Source: Symbiodinium natans (lineage: Eukaryota > Sar > Dinophyceae > Suessiales > Symbiodiniaceae). From it: 64,000 nucleotides of DNA. Location of the stretch: positions 303,852 to 367,851 of the forward strand of contig CAJNDS010002197.1 in the NCBI GenBank assembly GCA_905221605.1, written 5' to 3'. The notes under the pieces were generated by a model. It worked only from the letters and a program-made list of their open reading frames with translations. It did not search any database and was not told the DNA's origin. Positions 47,921 through 57,998 of this stretch are shown piece after piece. The first letter of the stretch is position 1. Each line of letters starts with the position of its first letter. The position numbers were made by a program, and so were the translations under genes.

Positions 47921-48357
47921 CTTTGCACCCTAACCTAAACCCTGCACCCCTTAACACCTGCCTCCTGGTGGGCGTTGGCGTCTCTGTATACATCACACCA
48001 TGTGCCCGTACACCCTATGCGCCCCAGGTGCAGCCAGGAAAGGTCCGGGTATGTATCCGACCCCACAAAGTTCCCTAGAAACCCACCCTAAACACAACAA
48101 ACTAGTAGGTCGTACGCGCTACCAGGTATCGCCTGCAATGCGAGTACCTGAAGCCCTAGGTTGTTTTAAGGGTTGGTGGCCATTCCCTAGCAGTAAGGCT
48201 CCATGGTCTCACACCTCTCAATGAGGCGAAAGAGGCTTAAGCTTAGCGTTTACTGACTGAATCCGAGTGACCAGTTGTGCATACTGAAGCAGGCTTCCAG
48301 CGCATGACGGGGCATTTGGGGAAGGGAAATACCCTTCTACTGTTGCTACCCGAAACT

Positions 48358-48470
48358 AAATTCTAGGATGCCCAGTAGTGCCCTTATTCCCTTTTTGGGG
48401 GGTTAGGTTCCCTTATAAGCAAAAAAGGGTACCCTTTTTAATCCTGGGTTACTGAGCATCCTAGAATTTT
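48358..48470. repeat. Hairpin element, CTAGGA family, copy 2
   Basis: Near-perfect terminal inverted repeats: AAATTCTAGGATGCCCAGTA at the left and TACTGAGCATCCTAGAATTT at the right, with inner blocks CCCTTATTCCC and AAAAAAGGGTACCC as in 38555-38668. Confidence 0.7.
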
Positions 48471-48619
48471 AAGACCCGAAATCACACAAACCGAGCCTTG
48501 ACCCAGCCTCCCTTGCTTGCTGGATCCCCGGCCTGTTTCTTTTGAGCCATCACCCAAGGGGGAGTTATGAACACGCTGGCAGATTGCCACCATCTGGCAC
48601 CCGTAATTATTCTTTGCAG

Positions 48620-48652
48620 TCGAAAACGCCCGTGGCGACAGGGGTTGCTCTT
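48620..48652 (+). CDS. Unit H exon 7
   Basis: Strong acceptor ATTATTCTTTGCAG ends at 48619; donor CTCTT|GTCATC at 48653. Reads SKTPVATGVAL. If not spliced it stops at TAA 48674-48676. Confidence 0.55.
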
Positions 48653-48711
48653 GTCATCATAGACCCTAGACCCTAAACCCCAAACCCTAAACCCTAAACG
48701 CTACACCGAAG

Positions 48712-48759
48712 GCCGCCCCCAAGCCCCCTCAAAACCGTGAACCCATGCAGTGCCTGCAG
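48712..48759 (+). CDS. Unit H exon 8
   Basis: Acceptor CACCGAAG ends at 48711; GC donor at 48760 (CAG|GCTTTAGG). Phase 0; reads AAPKPPQNREPMQCLQ. Confidence 0.6.
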
Positions 48760-48987
48760 GCTTTAGGCTTTGGGGTTTAGGGTTTAGGGTTTAGGGTTTA
48801 GGGTTTAGGGTTTCAGGCCTGTGGCGAAAACCCAGCATGTAATGTAAGCCTGGATGACGCAAGAGGCCTTAACCAACTATGCCTCAACGCGTTTTCTGGT
48901 GTGGCCGGGCTCCTGAACCCTACACCCTGAACCCTGAACCCTGAACGCTAAAAACCGAGCCTAAAAGCCCCAAGCGCGAAACTCCAG

Positions 48988-49004
48988 ATTGCTGTAGATG
49001 GGGA
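48988..49004 (+). CDS. Unit H microexon (17 nt)
   Basis: Acceptor AACTCCAG ends at 48987; donor GGGGA|GTAATT at 49005. Reads IAVDG and a split Glu codon completed by the next exon. Confidence 0.4.
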
Positions 49005-49518
49005 GTAATTCGGATTTGGGTTTAGGGCCTAGGGTTTAGAGTTTAGGGTCGTGTGCTTTCAGGGGTTTAGAGACCTAAACCCTGAACCCTTGACCATAAA
49101 CCCTGAGCCCTGAACCCTAAGCTTCATGATGTCTTTGGGTGCATTCTCCGATGTAGAGTGTGTGGTCTTTGTGATGCCGTGATCATAAAAGCTTGGGCAT
49201 TTTGGGAGGTCTTTTTGGGGCTTTTCGTGGCTTCCCGAGGGCGCTGGATTAGTTTTCTTGAACTTAAACTCGGCTTGTCAGCTGTTTCGACGAATAGTTT
49301 GGAAAATCCACAATGATACCACATGCAATTGCTATGTTTTTTGTCTTGAGGGTTTAGGGTTTAGGGGTTAGATGGAGGTCTCTGATCCTTCATCCGTTTG
49401 AGGCTTACCAACCACTTCTAAGCCCGAAACCGTCACAAGCCAGGATGCCCAAACCCTAAACCCTAAGCCCCAAACCCTAAACCCTAAACCCGAAACCCTA
49501 AACCCTAAATACTCTTAG

Positions 49519-49593
49519 GGAATTCGAGGGGCACCGCTGCAGGAGGCAGCTGGAGAGCAGACGGACCCTTCCGTGGAGGATTGCCGCATTTCA
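49519..49593 (+). CDS. Unit H exon 10
   Basis: Acceptor TACTCTTAG ends at 49518; GT donor at 49594 keeps phase with the next exon (EFEGHRCRRQLESRRTLPWR then IAAF). Alternatively frame 0 (GIRGAPLQEAAGEQTDPSVE) runs to a consensus GTGAGA donor at 49633. Confidence 0.55.
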
Positions 49594-49979
49594 GTGGAAG
49601 CCCTAAAACCACATTCAACCTCAACCAATCAAGTGAGAATTTGTTTAATGGTTTTTTCGTGTCCGGTGTTGTGGGTCTTTGCGAATGTGCAACTTGTTCT
49701 TGTACGTGTGGGAGTGAACCGCCTTGGCTCAGAGGCGCAGGGGGGGGGGGGTCTTGCTGCCGACTGGTCTAAGCAAAGCTAGGCAGCAAGTCTACCTGCA
49801 CCCGGAACACGTCACATGTGATCAGGTTTTGTCTTCGCTGTGACCCTAAACCCTAAACCCTAAACCCTAAACCCTAAACCCTAAACCCTAAACCCTAAAC
49901 CCTAAACCCTAAACCCTAAACCCTAAACCCTAAACCCTAAACCCTAAACCCTCCTCTCTTCTTTTGGGGGTCCAAGTAG

Positions 49980-50043
49980 CGACATGCTTCTGTTTGCCAC
50001 TCGGCACCTCTCGGAGGCAGTAATATACGGGGCCTTAATTAGG
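49980..50043 (+). CDS. Unit H exon 11
   Basis: Acceptor CCAAGTAG ends at 49979; donor TTAGG|GTTTAGGG at 50044. Entered in phase 2 it reads DMLLFATRHLSEAVIYGALI then R, phase 0 out. Confidence 0.6.
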
Positions 50044-50172
50044 GTTTAGGGTTTAGGGTTTAGGGTTTAGGGTTTAGGGTTTAGGGTTCAGGGTTTAGAG
50101 GACAAGTACCACGTGGACCATAGGGGAACACTATGAGTATCTCTTCCGACCCCTATATTACTCCTGGAGCAG

Positions 50173-50231
50173 TTATCCACTCGTCAGTGTGATATCCCGG
50201 TTATGACGCCGCTGTGGAGTCCTTCTATAGG
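50173..50231 (+). CDS. Unit H exon 12
   Basis: Acceptor CCTGGAGCAG ends at 50172; donor ATAGG|GTTTAGG at 50232. Phase 0 in; reads LSTRQCDIPVMTPLWSPSI. Upstream 50099-50172 is also open (EHYEYLFRPLYYSWSSYPLV) in another frame. Confidence 0.6.
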
Positions 50232-50335
50232 GTTTAGGATTTAGGGTTTAGGGTTTAGGGCGGGGTTTGTGTACGGTTTAGGGTGTTTTTACAGGTTTGT
50301 TTAGTGGCCCCTGAACCCTAAACCCCTCGTGCCAG

Positions 50336-50378
50336 GGCCAAGAGCAGCGTGGCACGAAACGAAAAAGAGTTCCTTTAG
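50336..50378 (+). CDS. Unit H terminal exon
   Basis: Acceptor CGTGCCAG ends at 50335. In phase 2 it reads AKSSVARNEKEFL and TAG 50376-50378. Another frame encodes GQEQRGTKRKRVPLDEAWT. A tandem-repeat spacer follows. Confidence 0.55.
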
Positions 50379-50514
50379 ATGAGGCCTGGACCTGATTTTA
50401 TGCGGCTTAGGGTTTAGGGCTTAGGGTTCAGCCCCGTGTAACCGTACCTTGCACTTGGGAAAACACATGTATGTTTTTGCCGTTTTCCTTCTAAACCCAT
50501 AGATGCTTCTCGAG

Positions 50515-50745
50515 CGGTTGGCACGATGTTTACGTCCGTGTTACCAGTGCGTGCGAGTGGCCAGAGCATGCATGCCCGTACGATGATTACACGTTAACCA
50601 GTGCATGCGATTGGCCATGGCATCCATGCATGCACAATGATTACGTCCGTGTTAGTGCGTGCGAGTGGCCAGAGCCTGCATGCCCGCGCGATGATTACGT
50701 CCCAGAGCATCCATGCCCGCAAGATGATTGCGTCCGTGTTGCCAG
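50515..50745. repeat. Tandem repeat, CCAGTGCGTGCGAGTGGCC unit
   Basis: Four partly deleted copies of a unit of about 60 bp ending GATGATTACGTCCGTGTT, in the spacer after unit H. Confidence 0.75.
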
Positions 50746-50984
50746 TTATGGAACCTTCTTATATAGGGCGTGGCTTTTGTCCCGGGACACAAGCACATTC
50801 TATGCCTGACAAAGGGACTTCGTGTGGAATTTCTCGGCATGTTACAACTTTCAGGCCCTTGCAACTGTTGCAGGTGCGGCTAGACGCCCGGGCGTAGCGG
50901 GGTTTAGGGCTTGTAGGGTTTAGGGAGTGTTTCAAGCACCCCAATGAGACATCGTCAAACTTGGTAGTCCCAGTGGTGCTTCCC

Positions 50985-51065
50985 TTTTTTGGTTCAAGGT
51001 GCACGTATACAGTAACCAACCCCAAAAAGGTACCCTGATTATAAAATGGTTACTGGGCTACCAAA
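50985..51065. repeat. Hairpin element, AGTAACCA family, copy 2
   Basis: ACAGTAACCAACCCCAAAAAG ... AAATGGTTACTGGGCTACCAA, with complementary ends; parallel to 47840-47920. Confidence 0.55.
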
Positions 51066-51920
51066 GTAAATTAGGGTCTAGGTTTTAGGGGCGTTTTGGG
51101 TTTTGCGTTCAGGGTCGTGTCAAGCTGCCGCGAGTACTCCTGAACCCTACCCCGTACACCCCAAACCCATAGTACGTTTACAACTCAACCATGGAACCCA
51201 TGCCCTGAGGTTCCCTTGAGCCCCTGCATGCGGGCCAAAACTACATTGACATTAGGTGCTCATTACTGTTATTGGTGATTGCATATAAGGTTCCCTCTAA
51301 CTATTGGTGAGTGTGCATATTTGGTGTCCTTTCGGGGGTAGTAGAAATTCAACCCCTGCTTCATGTCACTCATTCAGCGTTTAGGGTGTGCCCTCAGTGG
51401 CATTCTTTCCCCTTCGCGTACTCCGCTTTCCCTTCTGAGCTGGTCATCCTTCAAGGTCCTGGTCCCTTTCTTGGATACTCTGCATGCTAGGCGCCAATTA
51501 GTTACTCTACAAACCGACCTTTGAGAAGCTAAGAAGGATCAGATTTCGGAGTAGCTTACCTCATGAACCCACGTAGAACAAACGAAAAGTATCCTTGGTA
51601 TTCCGACGGTTACCTGGAAGCCTCGATTAAGCTGGGCTACAGGTAGGCAACTAGAAACTTCTTTCAGTCCCCTCAAAACAGTAGCGCACTCTTTCCGTCC
51701 CCTCAAAGCAGTAGTGCGGTGTAGGGTTTAGGGTCAAGCTCAGGCAAACCGTGAAGTTTGAGTCCTCAGGCCTAAAGCAGCCGAAATCTTTTGAAACCAT
51801 GTACTATATCGCCCTTGGGAATTATTTTGCATTTTTGTTTATATAAAACCCAAGAGGATACACAAATATATGTTTATTAAGGTTCTAAGGGGAGTATAGT
51901 GTAAACGAGGGAATGGAGGT
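51066..51920. other. Unassigned spacer
   Basis: Mostly unique sequence with a duplicated TTTC(A/C)GTCCCCTCAAA block at 51660-51715 and isolated telomere motifs. No exon was seen. Confidence 0.4.
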
Positions 51921-51961
51921 CGTTGCACCAACTACCCCCCCCCCCCCCGCCCCAAACCCTG

Positions 51962-52135
51962 ATCTTACGCCTTACGAGTCTTGGAGTCAGCATAGATGCC
52001 AACCACCTGAACCCTTCAGAGATTGGTGACCTCCTCACATTTCCGGGACGTCTGTCTTATGTGCGGAGTCATGGATCGGGTTTTTGTGTGGCCCCCTTGC
52101 TGCGCCAGCAGCTTCCTTCATCTGCAATGTGTTAG
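51962..52135 (+). CDS. Possible exon(s) before the Cys-rich exon
   Basis: An open stretch reading LTSLGVSIDANHLNPSEIGD, LLTFPGRLSYVRSHGSG and on to TAG 52133-52135, after a poly-C tract. Internal GT sites (52023 onward) could end it earlier. The left boundary is approximate. Confidence 0.35.
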   Translation: MLRLTSLGVSIDANHLNPSEIGDLLTFPGRLSYVRSHGSGFCVAPLLRQQLPSSAMC

Positions 52136-52331
52136 GGTCAATCTAGGATCGGGTTTTTGGGTACCCACTGTACGGCGTGGAATCATACTCACACCCAGCA
52201 AACGACCTGAAGCTCCCTAAACCCTAAACCCCTACACCCCTAAGCCCTAAACCCTAAACCCTAAACCCCTAAACCCTATAAACCCTAAACCCCTAAACCG
52301 TACACTCCAGAACTGCGTGTTTCTTGGCCAG

Positions 52332-52436
52332 GTTCCTTTGATGCATACCTACACATCCGACGCAGGCTGCCTGTACGTGTGCCCCTTGCCCTCTTTCGCA
52401 GGTTGTCGACATTGCTGTGTCTCAGATGCTGCTTGG
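52332..52436 (+). CDS. Cys-rich exon
   Basis: Acceptor CTTGGCCAG ends at 52331; donor CTTGG|GTTAGGGG at 52437. 105 nt, phase 0 in and out; reads VPLMHTYTSDAGCLYVCPLP then SFAGCRHCCVSDAAW. The C-x3-C ... C-x2-CC spacing suggests metal binding, but no family is recognised. Confidence 0.6.
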
Positions 52437-52639
52437 GTTAGGGGTACCCTAAACCCCAAACCCCAAACTCTCGTAAGGCCCTATATTATATATATATATA
52501 TATATATATGGTACCCCCCCCCCCCCCCAGTGACCTACCCTTTTTCGCCTTGTCTCAAGTCACCCAGCTGCACTGCAAGCAAACTCAGTGTGCAACATAG
52601 CGTATTTCCTAGGGCGTAGACTAAAATCAACTAAAATCG

Positions 52640-52925
52640 CATACACGGGACAGTAGAAAAACCAAAAATGCCAAAACCAAAAAACCAAAAAAGCAAAACC
52701 AAAAAAACAAAAAAAAACAAAACCAACAAAAAAGCAAAACCAAAAAAACCAAAACCAAAAACACAAAAAAAACAATTTTCCGGGACTCTCAGGAAATCCC
52801 TATGAGGCTTCCAAGAGTCCCGGAAAATTGGTATTTTTGTTTTCTTTTTTTTTTTTTTTTTTTTTTGGTTTTTTGGGTTTGGTATTTTTTGGTTTTTTTG
52901 GTTTTGGTATTTTGGCTTTTTGGTT
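52640..52925. repeat. Giant hairpin: A-rich arm, perfect core, T-rich arm
   Basis: The core CAATTTTCCGGGACTCT (52773-52789) is exactly inverted at 52814-52830. It is flanked by an AAAACC-rich arm on the left and a GGTTTT-rich arm on the right, extending the potential stem to well over 100 bp. Confidence 0.8.
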
Positions 52926-52959
52926 CGCCTTCACGGTCACGAGGCAACAACTATGCATT

Positions 52960-54140
52960 TTAAGTGTGCTTATGCTAATTGTTCTTTTCAGAAATAGTAT
53001 ACAAGTGGTCTTTCTAGTGCTTCAGAACTATTTGTTTCGTTATTATGTAAGTAGAGCCGCTAGTGTTTAGTGCATCTTTTGGTTGTACTCAAGTGTAGTA
53101 GACCTTATTCAGCCATTTCTTGGTGCTCTGGTAGCTCAATTCGCATGGATATTATTTGCCTGGTAAATGCGATTAATTATCTACAAGCAGCATTTGCAAT
53201 ACTTGTCTTGAGAAAAAGCATTTATTGCTTAGAACTGTTTGTTTAAAGAGTGACTCCCACTCGTCCAGGAATGCCCCAAAACCCTATAATCCAAACTTTA
53301 CCAGAGATTCTCCTGAAAAGCTTGCGCTTTTGGATGTTTTTATGTATTTGTGAATTTGCTTGTGTATGGCCTTCGCTAAGTACTTTTCTAGGATTCTTGT
53401 GCATTTTTAAAGCCTGATTGTGCAAGTTGCGTTTTTCAAGCAGTATATATGTGGTCTTTATTGAATACTTCAGACATCTTTGTTCATCGTTATGTAAGTA
53501 GAACCGCTTCTATTTCCATTATTGTGCATTTTTGAGCTTGCTCATGCAAATTGTGCTTTTCAGACATAGTATATAAGTGGTCTTTAGTGAATACTTCAGC
53601 AATCTTTGTCTCATTGTTGTGTAGGTAGAACCGTTTCCATTTCCGCAAGTGTTTATTTCGTATTTGGTTGAGTATGGTCCTTTAAATTGTATTCACTTGA
53701 ATCAAATTGGGCTATTTGTTTAATAATTACTCTAGTAGCTAAATTCGCATAAAATGATTATTTCAAAAATAAAAACGATTCATGAATATGTAAACATAAG
53801 GTATTTCAGTGGACTTTTCAGAGAGCATACTTTGCCTAGTACAAACACAATTGTATAAATACAGTATTTGCACTTTAAACGCACACCTTGCCATTTTTTG
53901 CTTGAGAATGGTGTTTATTTCGTATCTTAGTTGAGTATGCTCCTTTAAATAGTATTCACTTGAGTCAAGTTGGGCTCTTTGTTTAATAATTACTCTAGTA
54001 GCTAAATTCGCATAGAACCAAGAAAAATGTTTCACTATTTGATTAATACTTTGCCTCGTACAAACACAATTGTATGAATAAATTAGTTGCTCAACAAAAC
54101 ATTAATTGCCCTTGAAACGCACAATTTGTAAAAACAGCAT
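52960..54140. repeat. AT-rich interspersed duplications
   Basis: A block TTTTCAGA...AGTATATAAGTGGTCTTT...GTAAGTAGAACCG occurs three times (about 52967, 53398, 53524). A second block, TTGAGTATG.TCCTTTAAAT through GTAGCTAAATTCGCATA, occurs twice (53663, 53921). No coding signal. Confidence 0.75.
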
Positions 54141-54303
54141 TGTCCGCTTCAGATTCAAAATGTAGATTCTTCCAATGCTGGCTTATCGGGGTCTGTGAGG
54201 TGGGTGTCCCAATAACTGTCCTTCATTACCCGGTGATTAACTACGCGACTGTTGGGCCTTCTTTGTTATTTTTTGTTAAAACGGCCTAAAAAGGCCTAAA
54301 AAG

Positions 54304-54360
54304 GGTGGGTCCATTGGGGGGGGGTGACCATATAGCTCACCCCCCCCCAATGGACCCACC
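54304..54360. repeat. Perfect 24-bp-arm hairpin
   Basis: GGTGGGTCCATTGGGGGGGG... and its exact complement flank a 9-nt loop (CCATATAGC). One arm recurs at about 57048-57078, beside a TA microsatellite. Confidence 0.85.
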
Positions 54361-54491
54361 GCGGATGGCAGCCGAGTCCTAGCCAGATCAAGGCAAAAAA
54401 CAACAAAACAAGAAACTAACAAAAACCAACAAACCAAAAAAATCCAAAAAACCAAAAAAACAAAAAAAACAAAAAAAAACCAAAAAAACCA

Positions 54492-55485
54492 TCTTTTCCA
54501 AAACTATGGGGCTGGGGCCTCCAAAAGATGGTTTTTTTGGTTTTCTCGAGAAAAAGATGGTTTTTTGGTTCGAAACCATCTCTTTCTCGAGAAAAAGATG
54601 GTTTTTGAGCAGCCGCTCTTCTAAAAACCATCTTTTTCTCGAGAAAAAGATGGTTTTACCAGGACAAGACCTCCAAAAACCATCTTTTTCTCGAGAAAAA
54701 GATGGTTTTACCAGGACAAGACCTCCAAAAACCATCTTTTTCTTGAGAAAAAGATGGTTTTACCAGGACAAGACCTCCAAAAACCATCTTTTTCTCGAGA
54801 AAAAGATGGTTTTTCCAGGACAAGATCTCCAAAAACAATCTTTTTCTCGAGAAAAAGATGGTTTTTCGAAAAGCGGCTGCTCAAAAACCATCTTTTTCTC
54901 GAGAAAAAGATGGTTTCGAACCCAAAAAACCATCTTTTTCTCGAGAAAACCAAAAAAACCATCTCTTGAAGGCCCCAGCCCCATAGTTTTGGAAAAGATG
55001 GTTTTTTTAGTTTTTTTGGTTTTTTTGGTTTTCTCGAGAAAAAGATGGTTTTTTGGTTCGAAACCATCTTTTTCTCGAGAAAAAGATTGTTTTGAGCAAC
55101 CATCCTTCGAAAAACCATCTTTTTCTCGAGAAAAAGATGGCTTTACCAGGAGAAGACCTCCAAAAACCATCTTTTTCTCGAGAAAAAGATGGTTTTACCA
55201 GGACAAGACCTCCGGAAACCATCTTTGTCTCGAGAAAAAGATGGTTTTTCCAGGGTAAGATCTCTAAAAACCATCTTTTTCTCGAGAAAAAGATGGTTTT
55301 TCGAAGAGCGGCTGCTCAAAAACCATCTTTTTCTCGAGAAAAAGATGGTTTCGAACCAAAAAAACCATCTTTTTCTCGAGAAAACCAAAAAAACCATCTT
55401 TTGGAGGCCCCAGCCCCATAGTTTTGGAAAAGATTGTTTTTTTGGTTTTTTTGGTTTTTTGGTTTTCTCGAGAAAAAGATGGTTA
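54492..55485. repeat. Array of CTCGAG-centred palindromes with higher-order duplication
   Basis: 18 palindromes CCATCTTTTTCTCGAGAAAA (17 with CTCGAG, one with CTTGAG), most spaced exactly 52 bp. Two blocks of about 488 bp are in tandem (54545 and 55033 onward). Each block is itself flanked by inverted copies of GGGGCTGGGGCC / GGCCCCAGCCCC plus ATAGTTTTGG. Open frames run through both strands but derive from the repeat. Confidence 0.9.
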
Positions 55486-55559
55486 AGTTTTAGGGGTTTA
55501 AGCCTCATGCACTACAGGGTTATAAGGTTCTAATCCTATAGGTATTGCCTTAACCTTTA

Positions 55560-56880
55560 ACCCTAAACCTTTAACTTTAAACCCTGCAGGGTTAACCCCG
55601 TGAGAAATTTAGAGATAGACCCCGAAAAGACCCTAAACCTTCTTACAGGGTGTCATGGTTTAAAAACCGATAGGACATGTATACCTTCAGCGCCTGTAGG
55701 GTTCAAGCCTTTGAACGTGCTAGACCCCTTTAGGGTGCTAAGGTTCTGACCCTAAAGGGTTTAGGATTAAGGCTTAAATGCCCTCTAGGTTTAAATGCCT
55801 AAGTCTTAAACCCCAAACCTTTAAACCTTCATCCTATGGGGTTTGAAGGTCAAGGGTTTAGGCTTGATTGCCGAGGGATTTAGGGTCCTGACCCTAGAGG
55901 GTTTAGGGTTAAGGAATAGATGCGTAAACCTTAAACCCTTAAGGTTTAAACTCTATGGGCTTAGGGGGCTTAGGTTTTTTTTAAACCCTAAGCCTTTAAA
56001 CCTTCACACTACAGAGTTTAGAGGTGTTAAGGGTGACAAATTGATTACATACTTAGCTTTAAATGCCTGAATCTTAAACCCCAAACCTTTAAACCTTAAC
56101 CCTATAGGGTTTAAAGGTTAAGGGCTTAGTGTTAATCGCTGTCTTAGGTTTAAATGTCTGAATCTTAAACCCTAAAACTTTAAACCTTCACCCTATAGGG
56201 TTTAAAGGTTAAGGGTTTAGGTTGAATCGTCAGCTTGGATTTAAATGTCTAAGTAAAGAATCCTAAACCTTTCAATCTCATCCCTATGGGGTTTAAGGTT
56301 AAGGGTTCAATATGAACTGCCGGCATAGGTCTAAATACCTAAACCTTAAACTTAAACCCTAAACCTTTAAATATCTTAACCCTATAGGGTTTAAAGGTTA
56401 GAGGCTTAGCGTAAATTGCCGGAATAGGTTTAAATGCCTAAATCTTAAGCCCGAAACCTTTAAACCTTAGCCCAACAGGGTTTAAAGGTTAAGGGTTTAA
56501 AATTAGTTGCAGGCTTAATTAGGTTTAAATTCCTACATCTTATATCCTAAACCTTTAAAAATCTTAACCCTATAGGGTTTAAAGGTTAAGGGCTTGGCTA
56601 CAGGTTTAAATGGCTAAATATTAAACCCTAAGCCTCTAAACTTTAACCCTACAGGGTTTAAAGGTTAAGGGTTTAAAATTAGTTGCAGGCTTAGGTTTAA
56701 ATGCCTACATCTTAAACCCTAAACCTGTAAAAATCTCAACCCGATAGAATTTAAAGGTTAAGGGCTTAGCTTTAACTACCGGCATAGGTTCAAATGCCTA
56801 AATCTTAAACCCTTAACCTTTAAACCTTAACCCTACAGGGTTTAAAGGTTAAGGTTTTTTTTTGCAGGCTTAGGTTTAAA
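55560..56880. repeat. Palindromic array derived from telomere-like motif
   Basis: About ten units of roughly 80-105 bp, each with CCTTTAAACC..TTAACCCTATAGGGTTTAAAGG, an imperfect palindrome, separated by AGGTTTAAATGCCTAAATCTT spacers. Confidence 0.8.
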
Positions 56881-57340
56881 TGCCTAGATCTCAAATTATA
56901 AACAAAAGCCAACAGAAAGAAAAACCCTCCGTGCGTGTGTGAGAGGGTGAATTAAGGAATACAGTCAAAAATCCGGTCACCGGAAAATCACCAGACAGCA
57001 TAGGTTTTATCGGTATTTGCGGTACTTTTGCAAAGATCAAGGCCCGCGGTGGGTCCATTGGGGGGGGGGTGACCATATATATATATATATGTATCCTAAA
57101 CTCAGCTTCGAAAGAAAGCCTCAAGTCTGTCTGGGCTCAAGACTTTCAAGGGCCGCAACTCATGGACTCAACACCCAACGACCTAGACTTCAAACCCTAG
57201 TCCCGAAGCCCTAAAACCCTTTACTGTTATTCTTCAAGGGTTTAGGGTTTAGGGTTGAGCGTTTTCCCTTTAAACCGTCCTTCTTCAAACTGCCACGCCT
57301 TCGAAGCTCCCCGGGGCGTCTTTGGCCCCCAGAGGGTGCC

Positions 57341-57432
57341 ATGGCCCTGCCTCGTTCGTCCGCCCTGGCGCCAGCAAAGGCCTTCTGCGAGGCGTTCGGC
57401 CTCCGGTGCCCAGTTGCTGGGACTGTGTTGCG
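57341..57432 (+). CDS. Unit J first exon
   Basis: A possible leader acceptor TTTGGCCCCCAG ends at 57331; ATG in GTGCCATGG context. Reads MALPRSSALAPAKAFCEAFG then LRCPVAGT. GT donor at 57425 (phase 0) or at 57433 with TTTAGGG. Confidence 0.55.
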
Positions 57433-57747
57433 GTTTAGGGTTTGGGGTTTAGGGTTTAGGGTTTAGGGTTTCGGGTGTTTGGGACAGCCTGAAACACCCC
57501 CCCGAAGTATCTTCAAGGAAGGATCTTTCACACACCCTTTGAATCCCTCAGGGCAAGGGCATTTTTTAAAGTCCTAACAAAGCCTTAAATGCACTTTAAA
57601 CCTAAACCATTTAGTATACACACCCTAAACCCATATCCCTTCAAACCACAAACCATATAAAACCCCAACTCCTTTGAACCCTTCCTGTAGCACCCCACTC
57701 CCTCTATAAGCCTAGCACGAAAACAAGCCCTAAACCCTAAACCCTAG

Positions 57748-57796
57748 GTGATCATGGCCCCCATGGCGGGCTCCTCCCCGGCCGCTTGGGCTCATG
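57748..57796 (+). CDS. Unit J exon 2
   Basis: Acceptor AACCCTAG ends at 57747; donor CATG|GTACAT at 57797. Phase 0 reading VIMAPMAGSSPAAWAH, in phase with the 57425 donor. Confidence 0.5.
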
Positions 57797-57971
57797 GTAC
57801 ATTTGTGTACAGGGTGTGGGGTTTAGTAGGGTTTAGTAGGGTTTTAGTAGGTTTTAGTCTAGGGTTTAGCAGGGTTTAAGGGTTGATAGGTTTTAGGGTC
57901 TTCGAGTTTTGGGGTTTTTTGAGGGCGGCTTGGGCTGAAACTCCTCCCTGCGAGTTAATTTCTCACGCCAG

Positions 57972-57998
57972 CTTCGCATGAGTATTGCCAGAATTCGC
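57972..57998 (+). CDS. Unit J exon 3 (27 nt)
   Basis: Acceptor CACGCCAG ends at 57971; consensus donor TCGC|GTGAGT at 57999. Reads LRMSIARIR or, in phase, SHEYCQNS. Confidence 0.45.

Larger units (their letters stand above)
45622..50280. repeat. Telomere-like intron repeats of unit H
   Basis: CCCTAAA-type: about 45806-45858, 46443-46530, 46740-46772, 47000-47060, 48664-48702, 48912-48950, 49450-49510, 49842-49952. TTTAGGG-type: about 45980-46045, 46318-46355, 46893-46985, 47336-47368, 48770-48810, 50044-50095, 50230-50280. The stretch 47369-48619 has few motifs and holds two hairpin elements. Confidence 0.85.
52440..57240. other. Repeat-rich AT region between the Cys-rich exon and unit J
   Basis: No telomere-bounded exon was found in about 4.8 kb. 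Contents: TA microsatellite and poly-C (52485-52528), a giant A/T hairpin, an AT-rich duplicated stretch, a C/G hairpin, the CTCGAG palindrome array, and a telomere-derived palindromic array (each listed). It could be one long intron or an intergenic region. Confidence 0.6.

Noticed and set aside
54388-55533. Proteins of 115-250 aa with repeated KPSFSREKDGF motifs
   Set aside because: They are translations of the CTCGAG palindrome array; the same peptide appears on both strands because the DNA is palindromic.
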